Part shown: one piece after another, positions 43,781 to 52,270 of the stretch | Layout: every line of letters starts with the position of its first letter | How positions within the stretch are numbered: the first letter of the stretch is position 1 | DNA from: Effusibacillus consociatus | GTDB lineage: Bacteria > Bacillota > Bacilli > Tumebacillales > Effusibacillaceae | DNA: 64,000 nt | Assembly (NCBI RefSeq): GCF_042652925.1 | Contig: NZ_JBHSHC010000014.1 | Location: 62,001-126,000 of the forward strand | Direction: 5' to 3' | Position numbers and translations under genes: made by a program | Notes under the pieces: generated by a model | Databases searched by the model: none | The model's input: only the letters and a program-made list of their open reading frames with translations | What the model was told of the DNA's origin: nothing

Positions 43781-45040
43781 TTACCTGAGCGCTTCTTGTC
43801 GGCCTTTAACAAGATCCACCTGGGTGAGCATCGCAATCCCGATTGCAAAGAACAGAATGAGAGAAAGAATAGACCAACGGCTTGATTCGGTGAAAATCCC
43901 GACCAGCCCGAACACAAGCGGCCCCAAGACAGATGCAAATTTGCTCGATAAACTGAGGAAGCCGAAAAATTCGGCTGTCCGGCTCGGCGGTACAAGACTG
44001 CTGTAAATGGAACGAGCCACAGCTTGACTCCCTCCCTGAACCAATCCGACCATCACAGCCAACAGATAAAAGTGCAAGCTGTTTTGCATAAAAAATCCGA
44101 GTACCGTAATGGTCACATAGATCAAAAGAGAGATGTAAAGAGAAGATTTTGAACCCAGTCGTTCCGCTATCTTACCAAACAACAGAGTAAAGGGAATCCC
44201 TACGAATTGGGTGATGAGAAGCGCGGCAATCAAATCCGTTGTTTCAATCCCGATTTCGCGGCCGTAAATCGCTGCCATGACAATAATCGTGTTGATAGCG
44301 TCGTTGAAAAACCAGAAAGCGATTAAGAACTTCATCAACTCAGGGTATTTCAGGGCTTCTTTTATCGTATTCCGAATCCGTCGAAAGCCTGTCTTCGTGT
44401 AGTCGGATGCCGTTAGGCCGGTCGTAACGGGACGAGCTTTTACATTACGAAACAGAGGCGTTGAGAATACAAACCACCAAATGCCGACACTTGCGAAGGT
44501 TACGTATGTGGCTGTTTTTCCGTCTGGAAGAAAAAACCACTGCGGCTGCATAATCATGGCCAAGTTCAGGGCGAGCAGAATTCCCCCTCCCAGATATCCG
44601 AACGCATACCCTTTGGCCGAGATAAAATCCCTTTTTTCCTGTGGAACCAAATCGGGAAGAATAGCATCGTAGAAAACGTTTCCTCCGGTAAAACCGACCA
44701 TGCCCACGATCATCAACACGGATGCAAGAATGTAGTCGCCTTCTCCGACAAATACCATCAAAATCGAGGCGAGCATCCCCAGATAGGCAAAGAAACGAAG
44801 GAAACGGATCTTTGCACCTGACATGTCGGCAATCGCTCCCAGGAAAGGAGCCATGACCGCAACAAGAAACATCGCAATGGATTGGGTGAAACTCCAGTAG
44901 GATGTTGCCGTTGTCTTATCCAACGTTTTTCCAGCCACATCCGAGTAAAAAATCGGCATCACCGCAGCGATCATCGTGGTAACAAAGGCCGAATTTGCCC
45001 AATCATACATCACCCAACCGCGAACCGCTTTTCGATCCAT
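43781..45040 (-). CDS. MFS transporter, UMF1/Atg22-like
   Basis: A 419-residue, 12-segment exporter- or permease-like protein. The N-terminus RGWVMYDWANSAFVTTMI is the signature of the Atg22/UMF1 family. Further landmarks are APFLGAIADMSGAKIRFL, GFTGGNVFYDAILPDLV, SAKGYAFGYLGGGILL and GGSQAVARSIYSSLVPPSRTAEFFGF. Members move amino acids or unknown solutes; the substrate here is not known. The start follows GAGGGGAC on the minus strand. It converges with the phospholipase-like gene and lies downstream of the AEC transporter gene in the same direction. Confidence 0.9.
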   Translation of the reverse strand: MDRKAVRGWVMYDWANSAFVTTMIAAVMPIFYSDVAGKTLDKTTATSYWSFTQSIAMFLVAVMAPFLGAIADMSGAKIRFLRFFAYLGMLASILMVFVGEGDYILASVLMIVGMVGFTGGNVFYDAILPDLVPQEKRDFISAKGYAFGYLGGGILLALNLAMIMQPQWFFLPDGKTATYVTFASVGIWWFVFSTPLFRNVKARPVTTGLTASDYTKTGFRRIRNTIKEALKYPELMKFLIAFWFFNDAINTIIVMAAIYGREIGIETTDLIAALLITQFVGIPFTLLFGKIAERLGSKSSLYISLLIYVTITVLGFFMQNSLHFYLLAVMVGLVQGGSQAVARSIYSSLVPPSRTAEFFGFLSLSSKFASVLGPLVFGLVGIFTESSRWSILSLILFFAIGIAMLTQVDLVKGRQEALR

Positions 45041-45135
45041 AAAATGTCCCCTCTGCGTAATATTCGTCCTATTATCTATTCTATTGCAGGTTGAGGAACG
45101 AGATGTTAAGCTTTCGGCTCAGCCCGGTTGGACTC

Positions 45136-46029
45136 TCACTTCATGATGTTGAGCAAGAGAGTAAGAGTCCCGAAACTAAGCACCGTTGTAACCAGCGTAT
45201 TGCTTGATACAAACTGCGGCCTTGTATTGAACTGAATCGCATACATGGTTGTTGTGGCAGCAGACGGCATTGCAGCCAGGATCACAATTACTTTTTCCAG
45301 TAAAGGGTCAATCGGGAAAAACAGACAGATGCCATAAGCTAGAATGGGGGAGGCGATCAGGCGAATGATGCTCGCCAAACAAATGCCTGGCCATTCAAGA
45401 GATTTGGAAGTCACGTTGGCCAACTGCATTCCCAGTACCAGCATAACTGTTGGTATTGCAGCTTTGCCCACCAGATCGATCGCCTCGTTGAAGGTATCGG
45501 GTATTTGAACGTGGAAATGTTGGAAAAGCACAGCTAGAACCACCGCGTAATTGGATGGCATTTTAAAGACCGTCTTGATGGCTATTCCCGCTCCATTTTG
45601 TCCCCTTGAAGCGAAATAAACACCAAAGACACTCATGATGATCGAATGGAACACCATCATCGAAACTGCATATTGAAACCCTGTTGCACCATAGGCGAAC
45701 AGGATGATAGGCGCTCCGTAATTTCCGCTGTTCATGAAGGCTGTTGACAAGAGAAGAGCACTCGACTGTTTGTTATCGTAGTTTAACAATTTTGCTGTTA
45801 GCAAAGTAACGATAATCAAACTAATCAGTAATAATAACGAGATTGCGACGATATAGAACAGTCGTATATCTAATGGCGTTGTATAGAATGTCTGAAAGAC
45901 AAGTGCGGGAGACAATACATAGATAGCCAAAGTTGATATGGGTTTCAGATCCAGTTTGAAAGAGCGTTGGAGAACATACCCGCTAAGGAAGATTAGCAGA
46001 ACAGGTAGGATAACAGTTAGAAAGATCAT
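45136..46029 (-). CDS. AEC-family (auxin efflux carrier-like) transporter
   Basis: A 297-residue membrane protein with about ten hydrophobic segments in two five-segment halves. Motifs include LSGYVLQRSFKLDLKP, AIYVLSPALVFQTFY, STAFMNSGNYGAPIILFAYG and AAMPSAATTTMYAIQFN near the C-terminus. Such carriers in bacteria export or import small carboxylates such as malate or malonate. The start at 46029 follows GGGAAGG on the minus strand. It faces away from the sigma-54 operon that begins at 46414. Confidence 0.9.
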   Translation of the reverse strand: MIFLTVILPVLLIFLSGYVLQRSFKLDLKPISTLAIYVLSPALVFQTFYTTPLDIRLFYIVAISLLLLISLIIVTLLTAKLLNYDNKQSSALLLSTAFMNSGNYGAPIILFAYGATGFQYAVSMMVFHSIIMSVFGVYFASRGQNGAGIAIKTVFKMPSNYAVVLAVLFQHFHVQIPDTFNEAIDLVGKAAIPTVMLVLGMQLANVTSKSLEWPGICLASIIRLIASPILAYGICLFFPIDPLLEKVIVILAAMPSAATTTMYAIQFNTRPQFVSSNTLVTTVLSFGTLTLLLNIMK

Positions 46030-46117
46030 AGATTCACCTTCCCTCTACCATAAATCATAGTCGAGATGAACCGATCAAACAATTAAAAATTAAAAAAAAA
46101 CCAGCAATAAATACAAC

Positions 46118-46147
46118 AACCTCCGGAAGCAAATCATTCTGGAGGTT
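46118..46147. terminator. stem-loop in the 384-bp gap 46030-46413
   Basis: AACCTCCGGAA / TTCTGGAGGTT stem (one G-T pair) with an 8-nt loop, followed on the plus strand by a T-rich stretch. It may insulate the sigma-54 operon from upstream reading. The remaining gap holds the palindrome at 46236 and the promoter at 46326. Confidence 0.5.
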
Positions 46148-46235
46148 TGTTCTCTTTAATCGGATTTTCGGGATACTCCTCTATGCCCAAGTGATCGACA
46201 AGTGAAATCCATGCATCCTTGATTCCCTCATTGTT

Positions 46236-46253
46236 TGTAAAAAAATTTTTACA
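46236..46253. promoter_or_regulatory. palindrome upstream of a sigma-54 promoter, possible activator site
   Basis: TGTAAAAA-N2-TTTTTACA, centred about 95 bp upstream of the -12 element at 46339. Position fits an enhancer site for a sigma-54 activator such as the NtrC-like protein at 59889. A/T-rich dyads arise easily by chance. Confidence 0.4.
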
Positions 46254-46325
46254 TTTCTGTCTAATTTTTTTACTCCTGTAGATGCATTTGGATGAAATTT
46301 TCGGCGATTTATTGTTGCGAGCGGT

Positions 46326-46341
46326 TGGCACGGATCTTGCT
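46326..46341 (+). promoter_or_regulatory. sigma-54 (-24/-12) promoter of the first quaternary-amine-type ABC operon
   Basis: TGGCACG-N4-TTGCT, with 10 nt between GG and GC, matches the sigma-54 consensus at every key position. It is about 73 bp upstream of the first permease gene. Confidence 0.93.
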
Positions 46342-46413
46342 GTTACTTTTAAGCAAGGAAATTGTCGATGTGAAATTGATCAAGCTTTTCAAAAAACTTA
46401 AGGGGGGCTTATC

Positions 46414-47082
46414 TTGGCAATTATAGAGTTCATCAATTCCAACTGGAATGAACTTCTTCACATGACTTTGGCACATATTCAATTAGTAGGCCTGGCTGTT
46501 GGTGTTGCCATTTTATTTGGGGTACCTTTTGGGATTTATATCACACAAAAAGAAACACTTGCCAATCTTGTATTGGCGGTAGCGGGGATTATTATGACCA
46601 TACCGAGTATTGCGCTGTTTGGAATCATGATTCCGATCCTGTCAATTATCAATCAAGGAATTGGTTTTTTACCGGCATTTCTTGCCTTGATCCTTTATTC
46701 CCAATTGCCGATTATCCGAAACACTTATGTCGCTATTAAAAATGTAGACCCAAATATCCGAGACGCCGCGATTGGTATGGGGATGACCATATGGGAACGT
46801 TTATACAAAGTGGAAATTCCTCTTGCGTTACCGATTATCATGGCAGGCATCCGAATGGCTGTTGTCTTGACGATCGGAATCGGAGCAATTGCCGCGTATA
46901 TAGGTGCAGGTGGTCTGGGGGTTTACATTGCAAGGGGAATTTCCACAAGTTACGAAACAATGGTGCAAGTGGGAGCGGTTGCTGTATCCATATTGGCTAT
47001 TGCCTCAGATTTTCTATTGGGTCAAATTCAAAAAAGACTTTCCCCCGAGGGAGCCAAAGTATCGAAGGTAGCTAGAACCTAA
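46414..47082 (+). CDS. quaternary-amine-type ABC transporter permease (OpuCB/OpuBB-like)
   Basis: Inner-membrane permease of 222 residues. Family segments are HIQLVGLAVGVAILFGVPFGIYIT, AGIIMTIPSIALFGIMIP, VDPNIRDAAIGMGMTIWERLYKVEIPLALP (ATPase-contact loop) and GIGAIAAYIGAGGLGVYIARG. The TTG start follows AAGGGGGG. It is the first gene after a sigma-54 promoter. Relatives import glycine betaine, choline or carnitine for osmoprotection, but the catabolic neighbours and nitrogen-type promoter suggest that this one feeds metabolism. Confidence 0.92.
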   Translation: MAIIEFINSNWNELLHMTLAHIQLVGLAVGVAILFGVPFGIYITQKETLANLVLAVAGIIMTIPSIALFGIMIPILSIINQGIGFLPAFLALILYSQLPIIRNTYVAIKNVDPNIRDAAIGMGMTIWERLYKVEIPLALPIIMAGIRMAVVLTIGIGAIAAYIGAGGLGVYIARGISTSYETMVQVGAVAVSILAIASDFLLGQIQKRLSPEGAKVSKVART

Positions 47083-47100
47083 CAAAAGGGGTGATCCATT

Positions 47101-48105
47101 ATGATCGAGTTTAAAAATGTGTCGAAAGTATATGAAAGCGGTAACAAACAAGTGAAAGCGGTAGACAATATTAATCTTCATGTTGAAAAAGGGCAAATCT
47201 GTGTGTTTCTTGGTCCTTCAGGTTGCGGAAAAACAACGCTTCTTCGGATGGTTAATCGTTTAATCCCCATAAGCGGTGGATCCATTCACGTTGACGGAAA
47301 GGATATCAATACGATGAATCCAATTGAACTGAGACGGTCAATCGGATATGTGATTCAGCAAGTCGGACTGTTTCCGAACATGACGATTGAAGAAAACATC
47401 AGTGTTGTTCCGAACATGCTGGGTTGGGACAGAGTAAAAACAAAAAAACGATACAGTGAATTGATGGAAATGGTTGGACTTAACCCAGATGAGTATCGCA
47501 AAAGATACCCATGGGAGTTGTCCGGCGGACAACAACAACGGATTGGTGTAGCGAGAGCGTTAGCAGCAGATCCACCGGTTATGCTTATGGATGAACCATT
47601 TGGTGCACTGGACCCAATGATTCGTGAACATATTCAAAATGAGTTCTTACGTATTCAACAAAACGTGAAAAAGACCATTCTATTTGTGAGTCATGACATT
47701 GACGAAGCCATTCGACTGGGCGATACGATTGCCATATTCAAGTCTGGCCAATTAATGCAGCATGGAACACCTGATGAAATTTTATCGAACCCCCAAAATG
47801 AATTTGTCAGAGACTTTGTAGGAAGCGACAGGGCATTAAAAAGGCTGACACTATTTTCTGTAAGAGATTTAATAGGCAGAATTGAGCATTTCAAGAAAGG
47901 GATAGGAGTTAGGAAAGAGTTTCATAATTTTATTGTGCAGGTAAATACAGACCTTAGAACAGCCCTCTCAGTGATTCTATCCTCACCAACGAGTGATGTT
48001 TGGGTTGTGGATGAAAAAGAGCGTCCAATTGGATTGTTGAGTCTTTCTGATTTTGAAATCTTTACAGGTATTCATCCCGCGGAACTGAAATCAATCGTAA
48101 ATTAA
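47101..48105 (+). CDS. quaternary-amine-type ABC transporter ATP-binding protein (OpuCA-like, shortened CBS region)
   Basis: ATPase of 334 residues. Walker A GPSGCGKTT starts at residue 38, signature LSGGQQQRIGVARALA, Walker B VMLMDEPFGALDPM and switch LFVSHDIDEAIRLGD. After about residue 245 there is only one recognisable CBS-like motif (DVWVVDEKERPIGLLSLSDF), while OpuCA proteins of about 380 residues have two that sense ionic strength. The shorter tail suggests that osmotic gating may be lost, consistent with a nutrient-uptake role. The start follows AAAAGGGG. Confidence 0.92.
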   Translation: MIEFKNVSKVYESGNKQVKAVDNINLHVEKGQICVFLGPSGCGKTTLLRMVNRLIPISGGSIHVDGKDINTMNPIELRRSIGYVIQQVGLFPNMTIEENISVVPNMLGWDRVKTKKRYSELMEMVGLNPDEYRKRYPWELSGGQQQRIGVARALAADPPVMLMDEPFGALDPMIREHIQNEFLRIQQNVKKTILFVSHDIDEAIRLGDTIAIFKSGQLMQHGTPDEILSNPQNEFVRDFVGSDRALKRLTLFSVRDLIGRIEHFKKGIGVRKEFHNFIVQVNTDLRTALSVILSSPTSDVWVVDEKERPIGLLSLSDFEIFTGIHPAELKSIVN

Positions 48106-48117
48106 GGGGGGATTTTA

Positions 48118-48855
48118 GTGCAAGGAAAGAGACTGGAATTGACAATTCGAGTAGGACTGACTCTTGTCATTGGTGCTCTTTTTGCCTGGGCTTATGTTTC
48201 GGGAACATTTCAGTTTATTATGGATCATCCCGATGATTTGATCTATTTATTGCAACAGCATTTGAAATTGGTTGGGTTATCTTCCTTGTTGGCTGTAGCT
48301 ATTGCTGTTCCATTAGGAATTTTTATAACGAGACCAAGATTCAAGAAATATGATTGGATTGTTATTAATTTTGCGAATATTGGTCAGACAGTTCCCAGTC
48401 TTGCCGTTTTGGCGCTTGTTATGAGTTATTTGGGAATTGGATATATGACAGCTGTTTTTGCTCTCTGGATCTACTCGTTACTACCCATATTACGAAATAC
48501 AGTGGCCGGAATTGAAAGTGTTAACAGATCCATTCTTGATGCCGGAAAAGGAATGGGTATGACGCAGTACCAAGTCCTTTGGAAACTGGAACTTCCGAAT
48601 TCGTTATATGCCATTCTGGCAGGTATTCGAACTTCAATCGTAATCAATGTGGGCACAGCAGCTCTTGCATTCCTGATTGGAGGAGGTGGTCTTGGAGACT
48701 TGATCTTTACCGGTATATCTTTATACGACACAGGCATTATGTTGTCGGGAGCTTTACCCGTTACCCTTTTGGCAGTTATAATTGATTTTCTATTAGGAAA
48801 ATTCGAAAAAATCATAATCCCCAGAGGGGTACAACGTAATTTGGAAACACTTTAA
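48118..48855 (+). CDS. quaternary-amine-type ABC transporter permease (OpuCD-like)
   Basis: Second permease, 245 residues. It has an extra N-terminal helix (TIRVGLTLVIGALFAWAYV) before the shared domain: HLKLVGLSSLLAVAIAVPLGIFIT, NIGQTVPSLAVLALVMSYLGIGY, ILDAGKGMGMTQYQVLWKLELP and ALAFLIGGGGLGDLIFTG. The GTG start follows AAGGGGGG. It should form a heterodimeric channel with the permease at 46414. Confidence 0.92.
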   Translation: MQGKRLELTIRVGLTLVIGALFAWAYVSGTFQFIMDHPDDLIYLLQQHLKLVGLSSLLAVAIAVPLGIFITRPRFKKYDWIVINFANIGQTVPSLAVLALVMSYLGIGYMTAVFALWIYSLLPILRNTVAGIESVNRSILDAGKGMGMTQYQVLWKLELPNSLYAILAGIRTSIVINVGTAALAFLIGGGGLGDLIFTGISLYDTGIMLSGALPVTLLAVIIDFLLGKFEKIIIPRGVQRNLETL

Positions 48856-48873
48856 CAATTGGGGGGACTCACG

Positions 48874-49830
48874 ATGCAAATGAATATCAAAAAAATTGGG
48901 ATCAAAATTTTGATGCTCTCACTGTCTATGATGCTGCTTGCGGCTTGTGGCGCATCCAAACCGGAGACCACAACCCAACCGAATGCTCTATCTGGAACTG
49001 ACAGCAAGGGAAAGGTCACTGTTGGAGGAAAAGATTTTACCGAGCAGCATATTCTATCGAAAATCACCTCTATTTACTTGAAAGAGAAAGGATACGACGT
49101 TAAAGAAGCAAGCAACATGGGAAGTACGGTTGTACGTCAAGCGTTAGAAAACGGACAAATCGATCTCTACTGGGAATACACAGGCACGTCATTAGTGATT
49201 TATAACAAACAACCTGTTGAAACAAACCCTGACGTTGCCTATCAAAAGGTAAAAGAAAAAGACAAAGAAAAGAACTTGGTCTGGTTGAATAAGGCTGATT
49301 TTAACAACACTTACGCTATCATGATGCGGGAACAACAGGCGAATGAACTGGGCATCAAGACGATTTCTGATCTTGCAGATTATGTAAAGAAAAATACAGA
49401 TAAGATCAAATTTGCCTCTAATGCCGAATTTTATGCGCGAGAAGATGGTATTAAAGGATTGGAGAAAAAGTATGGGTTCCAGTTTCCGCCGAAGAATGTT
49501 GTAAAAATGGACACCGGATTACTGTACAATGCATTGAAAGACGGGCAGATTGATGTATCTGTAGGATTTGCCACTGATGGACGGATTAAAGGATTCAAGT
49601 TAGTCACATTACAAGACGATAAACTTTTCTTCCCTGCTTATAACGCAGCACCGGTCGTTAGAAAAGAAGTTTTGGACAAGAACAAAGAGTTGTCTGACCT
49701 TCTCAATGATGTAGCAACCCGTTTAAGCACAGAAACCATGATGAAGTTAAATCACTCAGTGGATGTAGAACACAAAGATGTCGCGGAAGTTGCCAGAGAG
49801 TGGCTTGTTTCCCAGAAATTGATCAAATAG
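48874..49830 (+). CDS. quaternary-amine-type substrate-binding lipoprotein (OpuCC/OpuBC-like)
   Basis: Receptor of 318 residues. The signal peptide ends in the lipobox LLAAC (Cys near residue 24). The mature domain is of the OpuAC type: VTVGGKDFTEQHILSKITSIYLKEKGY, GSTVVRQALENGQIDLYWEYTGTSL, NNTYAIMMR and YNALKDGQIDVSVGFATDGRI. The ATG at 48874 follows GGGGGG; a TTG at 48859 precedes the ribosome site. The ligand may be a betaine-like or other nitrogenous compound; aromatic-cage residues cannot be judged safely by eye. Confidence 0.92.
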   Translation: MQMNIKKIGIKILMLSLSMMLLAACGASKPETTTQPNALSGTDSKGKVTVGGKDFTEQHILSKITSIYLKEKGYDVKEASNMGSTVVRQALENGQIDLYWEYTGTSLVIYNKQPVETNPDVAYQKVKEKDKEKNLVWLNKADFNNTYAIMMREQQANELGIKTISDLADYVKKNTDKIKFASNAEFYAREDGIKGLEKKYGFQFPPKNVVKMDTGLLYNALKDGQIDVSVGFATDGRIKGFKLVTLQDDKLFFPAYNAAPVVRKEVLDKNKELSDLLNDVATRLSTETMMKLNHSVDVEHKDVAEVAREWLVSQKLIK

Positions 49831-49843
49831 GACGGAGATGAAC

Positions 49844-51163
49844 ATGGCGGCAAAGATAGAAAAATTGCTATCATACGTCGAGACTGAGTCACTGGGTACA
49901 TGCAATCCGGATGCAATCCACTCTGTAAAAGAAGCTCTAATCGATATTGTTGCCAGTACAATCGCAGGTTCCCAAACCGAAGCAGGCAAGATTGTTAAGA
50001 ACTTTGCTTCGCACCAATGGGGCAGGGGAAGCAGTACGGTTTTTCGGGCATCTGAAAAACTGAAACCAACAGGAGCTACCCTTGTTAACGCTACTATGGC
50101 GAATGCGTTGGACATTGATGATGGGCATCGATTGGTAAAAGGGCATCCTGGTGCTGTTATTTTCCCAGCCGTACTTGCTGCAGCGGAAGAGTACGGAGTG
50201 ACCGGAGAGGAATTTTTGACTTCACTTCTTATAGGATATGAGGTAGGGATAAGAGCGGGAATTCTGGCCCATGAACTACGGCCGGAATACCATTGTACCG
50301 GTTCTTGGGGGGCACTTGGAGCTGCTGCAGGTGTTTCAAGAATTATTGGATTATCTGCCTCCTCGCTGGAGCATGCCTTGGGGATAGCAGAGTATCATTC
50401 AACTTACTCACCCATGATGAGGTGCATCGACCATCCTTCTATGGTGAAAGACGGTATTGGATGGGGAAGCATGACAGGCATTAGCTCTGCATATCTGGCG
50501 AAAGATGGATTTACGGGTATTCCTTCATTGTTTTCAAGTGAACTAGCAGAAGAATTGACCAATGAATTAGGAAGGTATTACCGAATCCAGCATCTCTACT
50601 TTAAACCTCATTCTTGTTGTCGGTGGGCACAGAGTGCAATAGAAGCGATAAGGTATATTACGGAGCAGCACAGTATCTCGTATACCTCTGTTGAAAAAAT
50701 CGTGATTCACACATTTAGTGAGTCCGCGAGATTGTCCCATCGGTACCCCAGGAATACGGAAGAAGCTCAGTACAACCTTTCTTTTCCTGCAGCCGCTTAT
50801 CTTGTTTTTGGTGAAGTGGGGCCAAAACAAGTACTAGAGGAGATAGAAAACAAAGAGATCTTGAATATTATGGATAAAATAGAAACCCTGATAAATCCCC
50901 AATTCGACGGGAAATTTCCAGAAAAGGCACTAAGTCAGATAGAAATCTATACATCTTACGGCGGCCATTATCTTTCCCCCGTCATGCAAGCGAGAGGTGA
51001 TTTTGATTATCCCTTAACAAAAGCAGAGAAGAGAGATAAGTTTATTTGGCTAACAAAACCAATAGTAGGAAAAAGAAAAAGCGAAGAATTACTTGAGCTA
51101 CTGGATTGTATAGAGGAGTTAAATGATATAAGAGAACTGACAGCAATGCTTTCATCAGACTGA
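49844..51163 (+). CDS. MmgE/PrpD family protein
   Basis: A 439-residue member of the family of 2-methylcitrate dehydratase, cis-aconitate decarboxylase and iminodisuccinate epimerase. Recognisable parts are ALIDIVASTIAGSQTEAGKIV, GATLVNATMANALDIDDGH, GHPGAVIFPAVLAAAEE, YHCTGSWGALGAAAGVSRIIG and FKPHSCCRWAQSAIEAI. The ATG at 49844 is preferred because GGACGGAG abuts the ATG at 49838. No prpB or prpC is near, so this is not a propionate locus. It probably isomerises or dehydrates an acid made from the imported substrate; iminodisuccinate-type epimerases show that nitrogen compounds are possible. Confidence 0.88.
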   Translation: MAAKIEKLLSYVETESLGTCNPDAIHSVKEALIDIVASTIAGSQTEAGKIVKNFASHQWGRGSSTVFRASEKLKPTGATLVNATMANALDIDDGHRLVKGHPGAVIFPAVLAAAEEYGVTGEEFLTSLLIGYEVGIRAGILAHELRPEYHCTGSWGALGAAAGVSRIIGLSASSLEHALGIAEYHSTYSPMMRCIDHPSMVKDGIGWGSMTGISSAYLAKDGFTGIPSLFSSELAEELTNELGRYYRIQHLYFKPHSCCRWAQSAIEAIRYITEQHSISYTSVEKIVIHTFSESARLSHRYPRNTEEAQYNLSFPAAAYLVFGEVGPKQVLEEIENKEILNIMDKIETLINPQFDGKFPEKALSQIEIYTSYGGHYLSPVMQARGDFDYPLTKAEKRDKFIWLTKPIVGKRKSEELLELLDCIEELNDIRELTAMLSSD

Positions 51164-51211
51164 AACATCCCTGTGTCTTTTCAATTTCCATATTTTTAGG
51201 AGGCGGAACAC

Positions 51212-52135
51212 ATGCAAGAGCGTCAGATCAGTTTTTATAGTGAAGGGTACAAATTGGACGGTACTTTATACCTGCCTGATGATTATCAACCTGGGGAAAA
51301 AAGGCCGGCGATTATTCCAAATTCAGGATATAATGGGTTCAATGAATTTTATCCGCGTCTTTTTGCCCGAAATCTAACAGAAGCCGGTTATGTGTGCTTG
51401 GGATTTGATTATCGGGGATTTGCGAATAGTGAAGGACCTAAGGGCAGAGTGATTCTGGAGGAACAAGTAGAGGATATTAAGAATGCCATTACTTTCCTGA
51501 AAATCCAAGAGGAAGTAGACCCCGAGCGAATCGGACTTATCGGTTGGGGAATGGGAGCATCCAATGTTGTGCGAGCAGCTGCAGCCGACAAACGCGTGAA
51601 AGCTGTGGCAGCTTTAAATGGATTTTTCAATGGAGAGAGATGGCTAAAATCAATTCATTCGTATGTTGACTGGAACAACATACTGAAAACAATTGAAGAA
51701 GACCGGATTCGACGTGTTACGACCGGGCAATCATTATTAGCGGACCCATTTATTCATTATCCCCTAGACCCTGCTACTGAAGATTACGTGAATAAAGAAT
51801 TAGCGCCTCTTTCACCCTTTGGTAAGCAGACTGCTTTGCAATTCACAGAATCCATTATTGGGATGAATGCGGAGAAAGCAGTCGCTGACATCTCACCAAC
51901 GCCTCTTTTTGTAGCTCATGGAAAAGACAATTTGTTGCATCCGTTGGATGAATCTGTGTCCTTATATGAGTCTGCACGGGAACCTAAACAGTTTTATCTG
52001 ATTGATGGCAAACACAATGACTTTATGTATCACGAACATCCTGTTTTTCAAGAACTGGTTGGCAAACTTCAGGAATTCTTTGGGGATTATTTAGGTACAG
52101 CAGCCTTGGCCAAACCTGAAAAAGCTTGTGTGTAA
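51212..52135 (+). CDS. alpha/beta hydrolase-fold protein with Gly at the nucleophile position
   Basis: A 307-residue protein of the dienelactone-hydrolase/CocE-like group. The fold is clear: LDGTLYLPDDYQPGEKRPAI, FDYRGFANSEG (oxyanion region) and VDPERIGLIGWGMGASN for the nucleophile elbow. The acid Asp in FVAHGKDNLLHP and the base His in IDGKHNDFM are present. The elbow reads G-W-G-M-G (residues 111-115), so Gly113 occupies the place of the usual Ser, Cys or Asp in GxSxG. Ordinary serine hydrolysis should not be possible. The start follows AGGAGGCGG. It is the last gene before a new sigma-54 promoter. Confidence 0.87.
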   Translation: MQERQISFYSEGYKLDGTLYLPDDYQPGEKRPAIIPNSGYNGFNEFYPRLFARNLTEAGYVCLGFDYRGFANSEGPKGRVILEEQVEDIKNAITFLKIQEEVDPERIGLIGWGMGASNVVRAAAADKRVKAVAALNGFFNGERWLKSIHSYVDWNNILKTIEEDRIRRVTTGQSLLADPFIHYPLDPATEDYVNKELAPLSPFGKQTALQFTESIIGMNAEKAVADISPTPLFVAHGKDNLLHPLDESVSLYESAREPKQFYLIDGKHNDFMYHEHPVFQELVGKLQEFFGDYLGTAALAKPEKACV

Positions 52136-52152
52136 GCAGTTCTCAACGAAAA

Positions 52153-52199
52153 AATGCACCTTGCTCGTTTGGTTTAGCGAACCAATGGCTAGGTGCATT
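52153..52199. terminator. nested inverted repeat between the two sigma-54 units
   Basis: Outer arms AATGCACCT / AGGTGCATT and inner TTGGTT / AACCAA nearly share a centre at 52176. It lies 17 bp after the hydrolase stop and about 40 bp upstream of the -12 element of the next promoter. It could end the upstream transcript, though no T run follows, or be an activator-binding site. Confidence 0.5.
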
Positions 52200-52214
52200 C
52201 TCTGTTCACCGACT

Positions 52215-52230
52215 TGGCACAATCTTTGCG
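52215..52230 (+). promoter_or_regulatory. sigma-54 (-24/-12) promoter of the amidohydrolase/dehydrogenase operon
   Basis: TGGCAC-N5-TTGCG with 10 nt between GG and GC. It is about 40 bp upstream of the amidohydrolase-like start at 52271, which supports that start over an in-frame start at 52193 that would lie upstream of the promoter. Confidence 0.9.
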
Positions 52231-52270
52231 TAAAAAATTTGAAATAGTGTTTTTGAGAGGAGATCCAGAT

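Noticed and set aside
46134..46331. Minus-strand 65-codon frame between the AEC gene and the sigma-54 operon
   Set aside because: GTG start without a ribosome site, overlaps the sigma-54 promoter, the palindrome and a stem-loop, and the product is not recognised. The C-terminal half looks somewhat protein-like, so a decayed fragment cannot be excluded.
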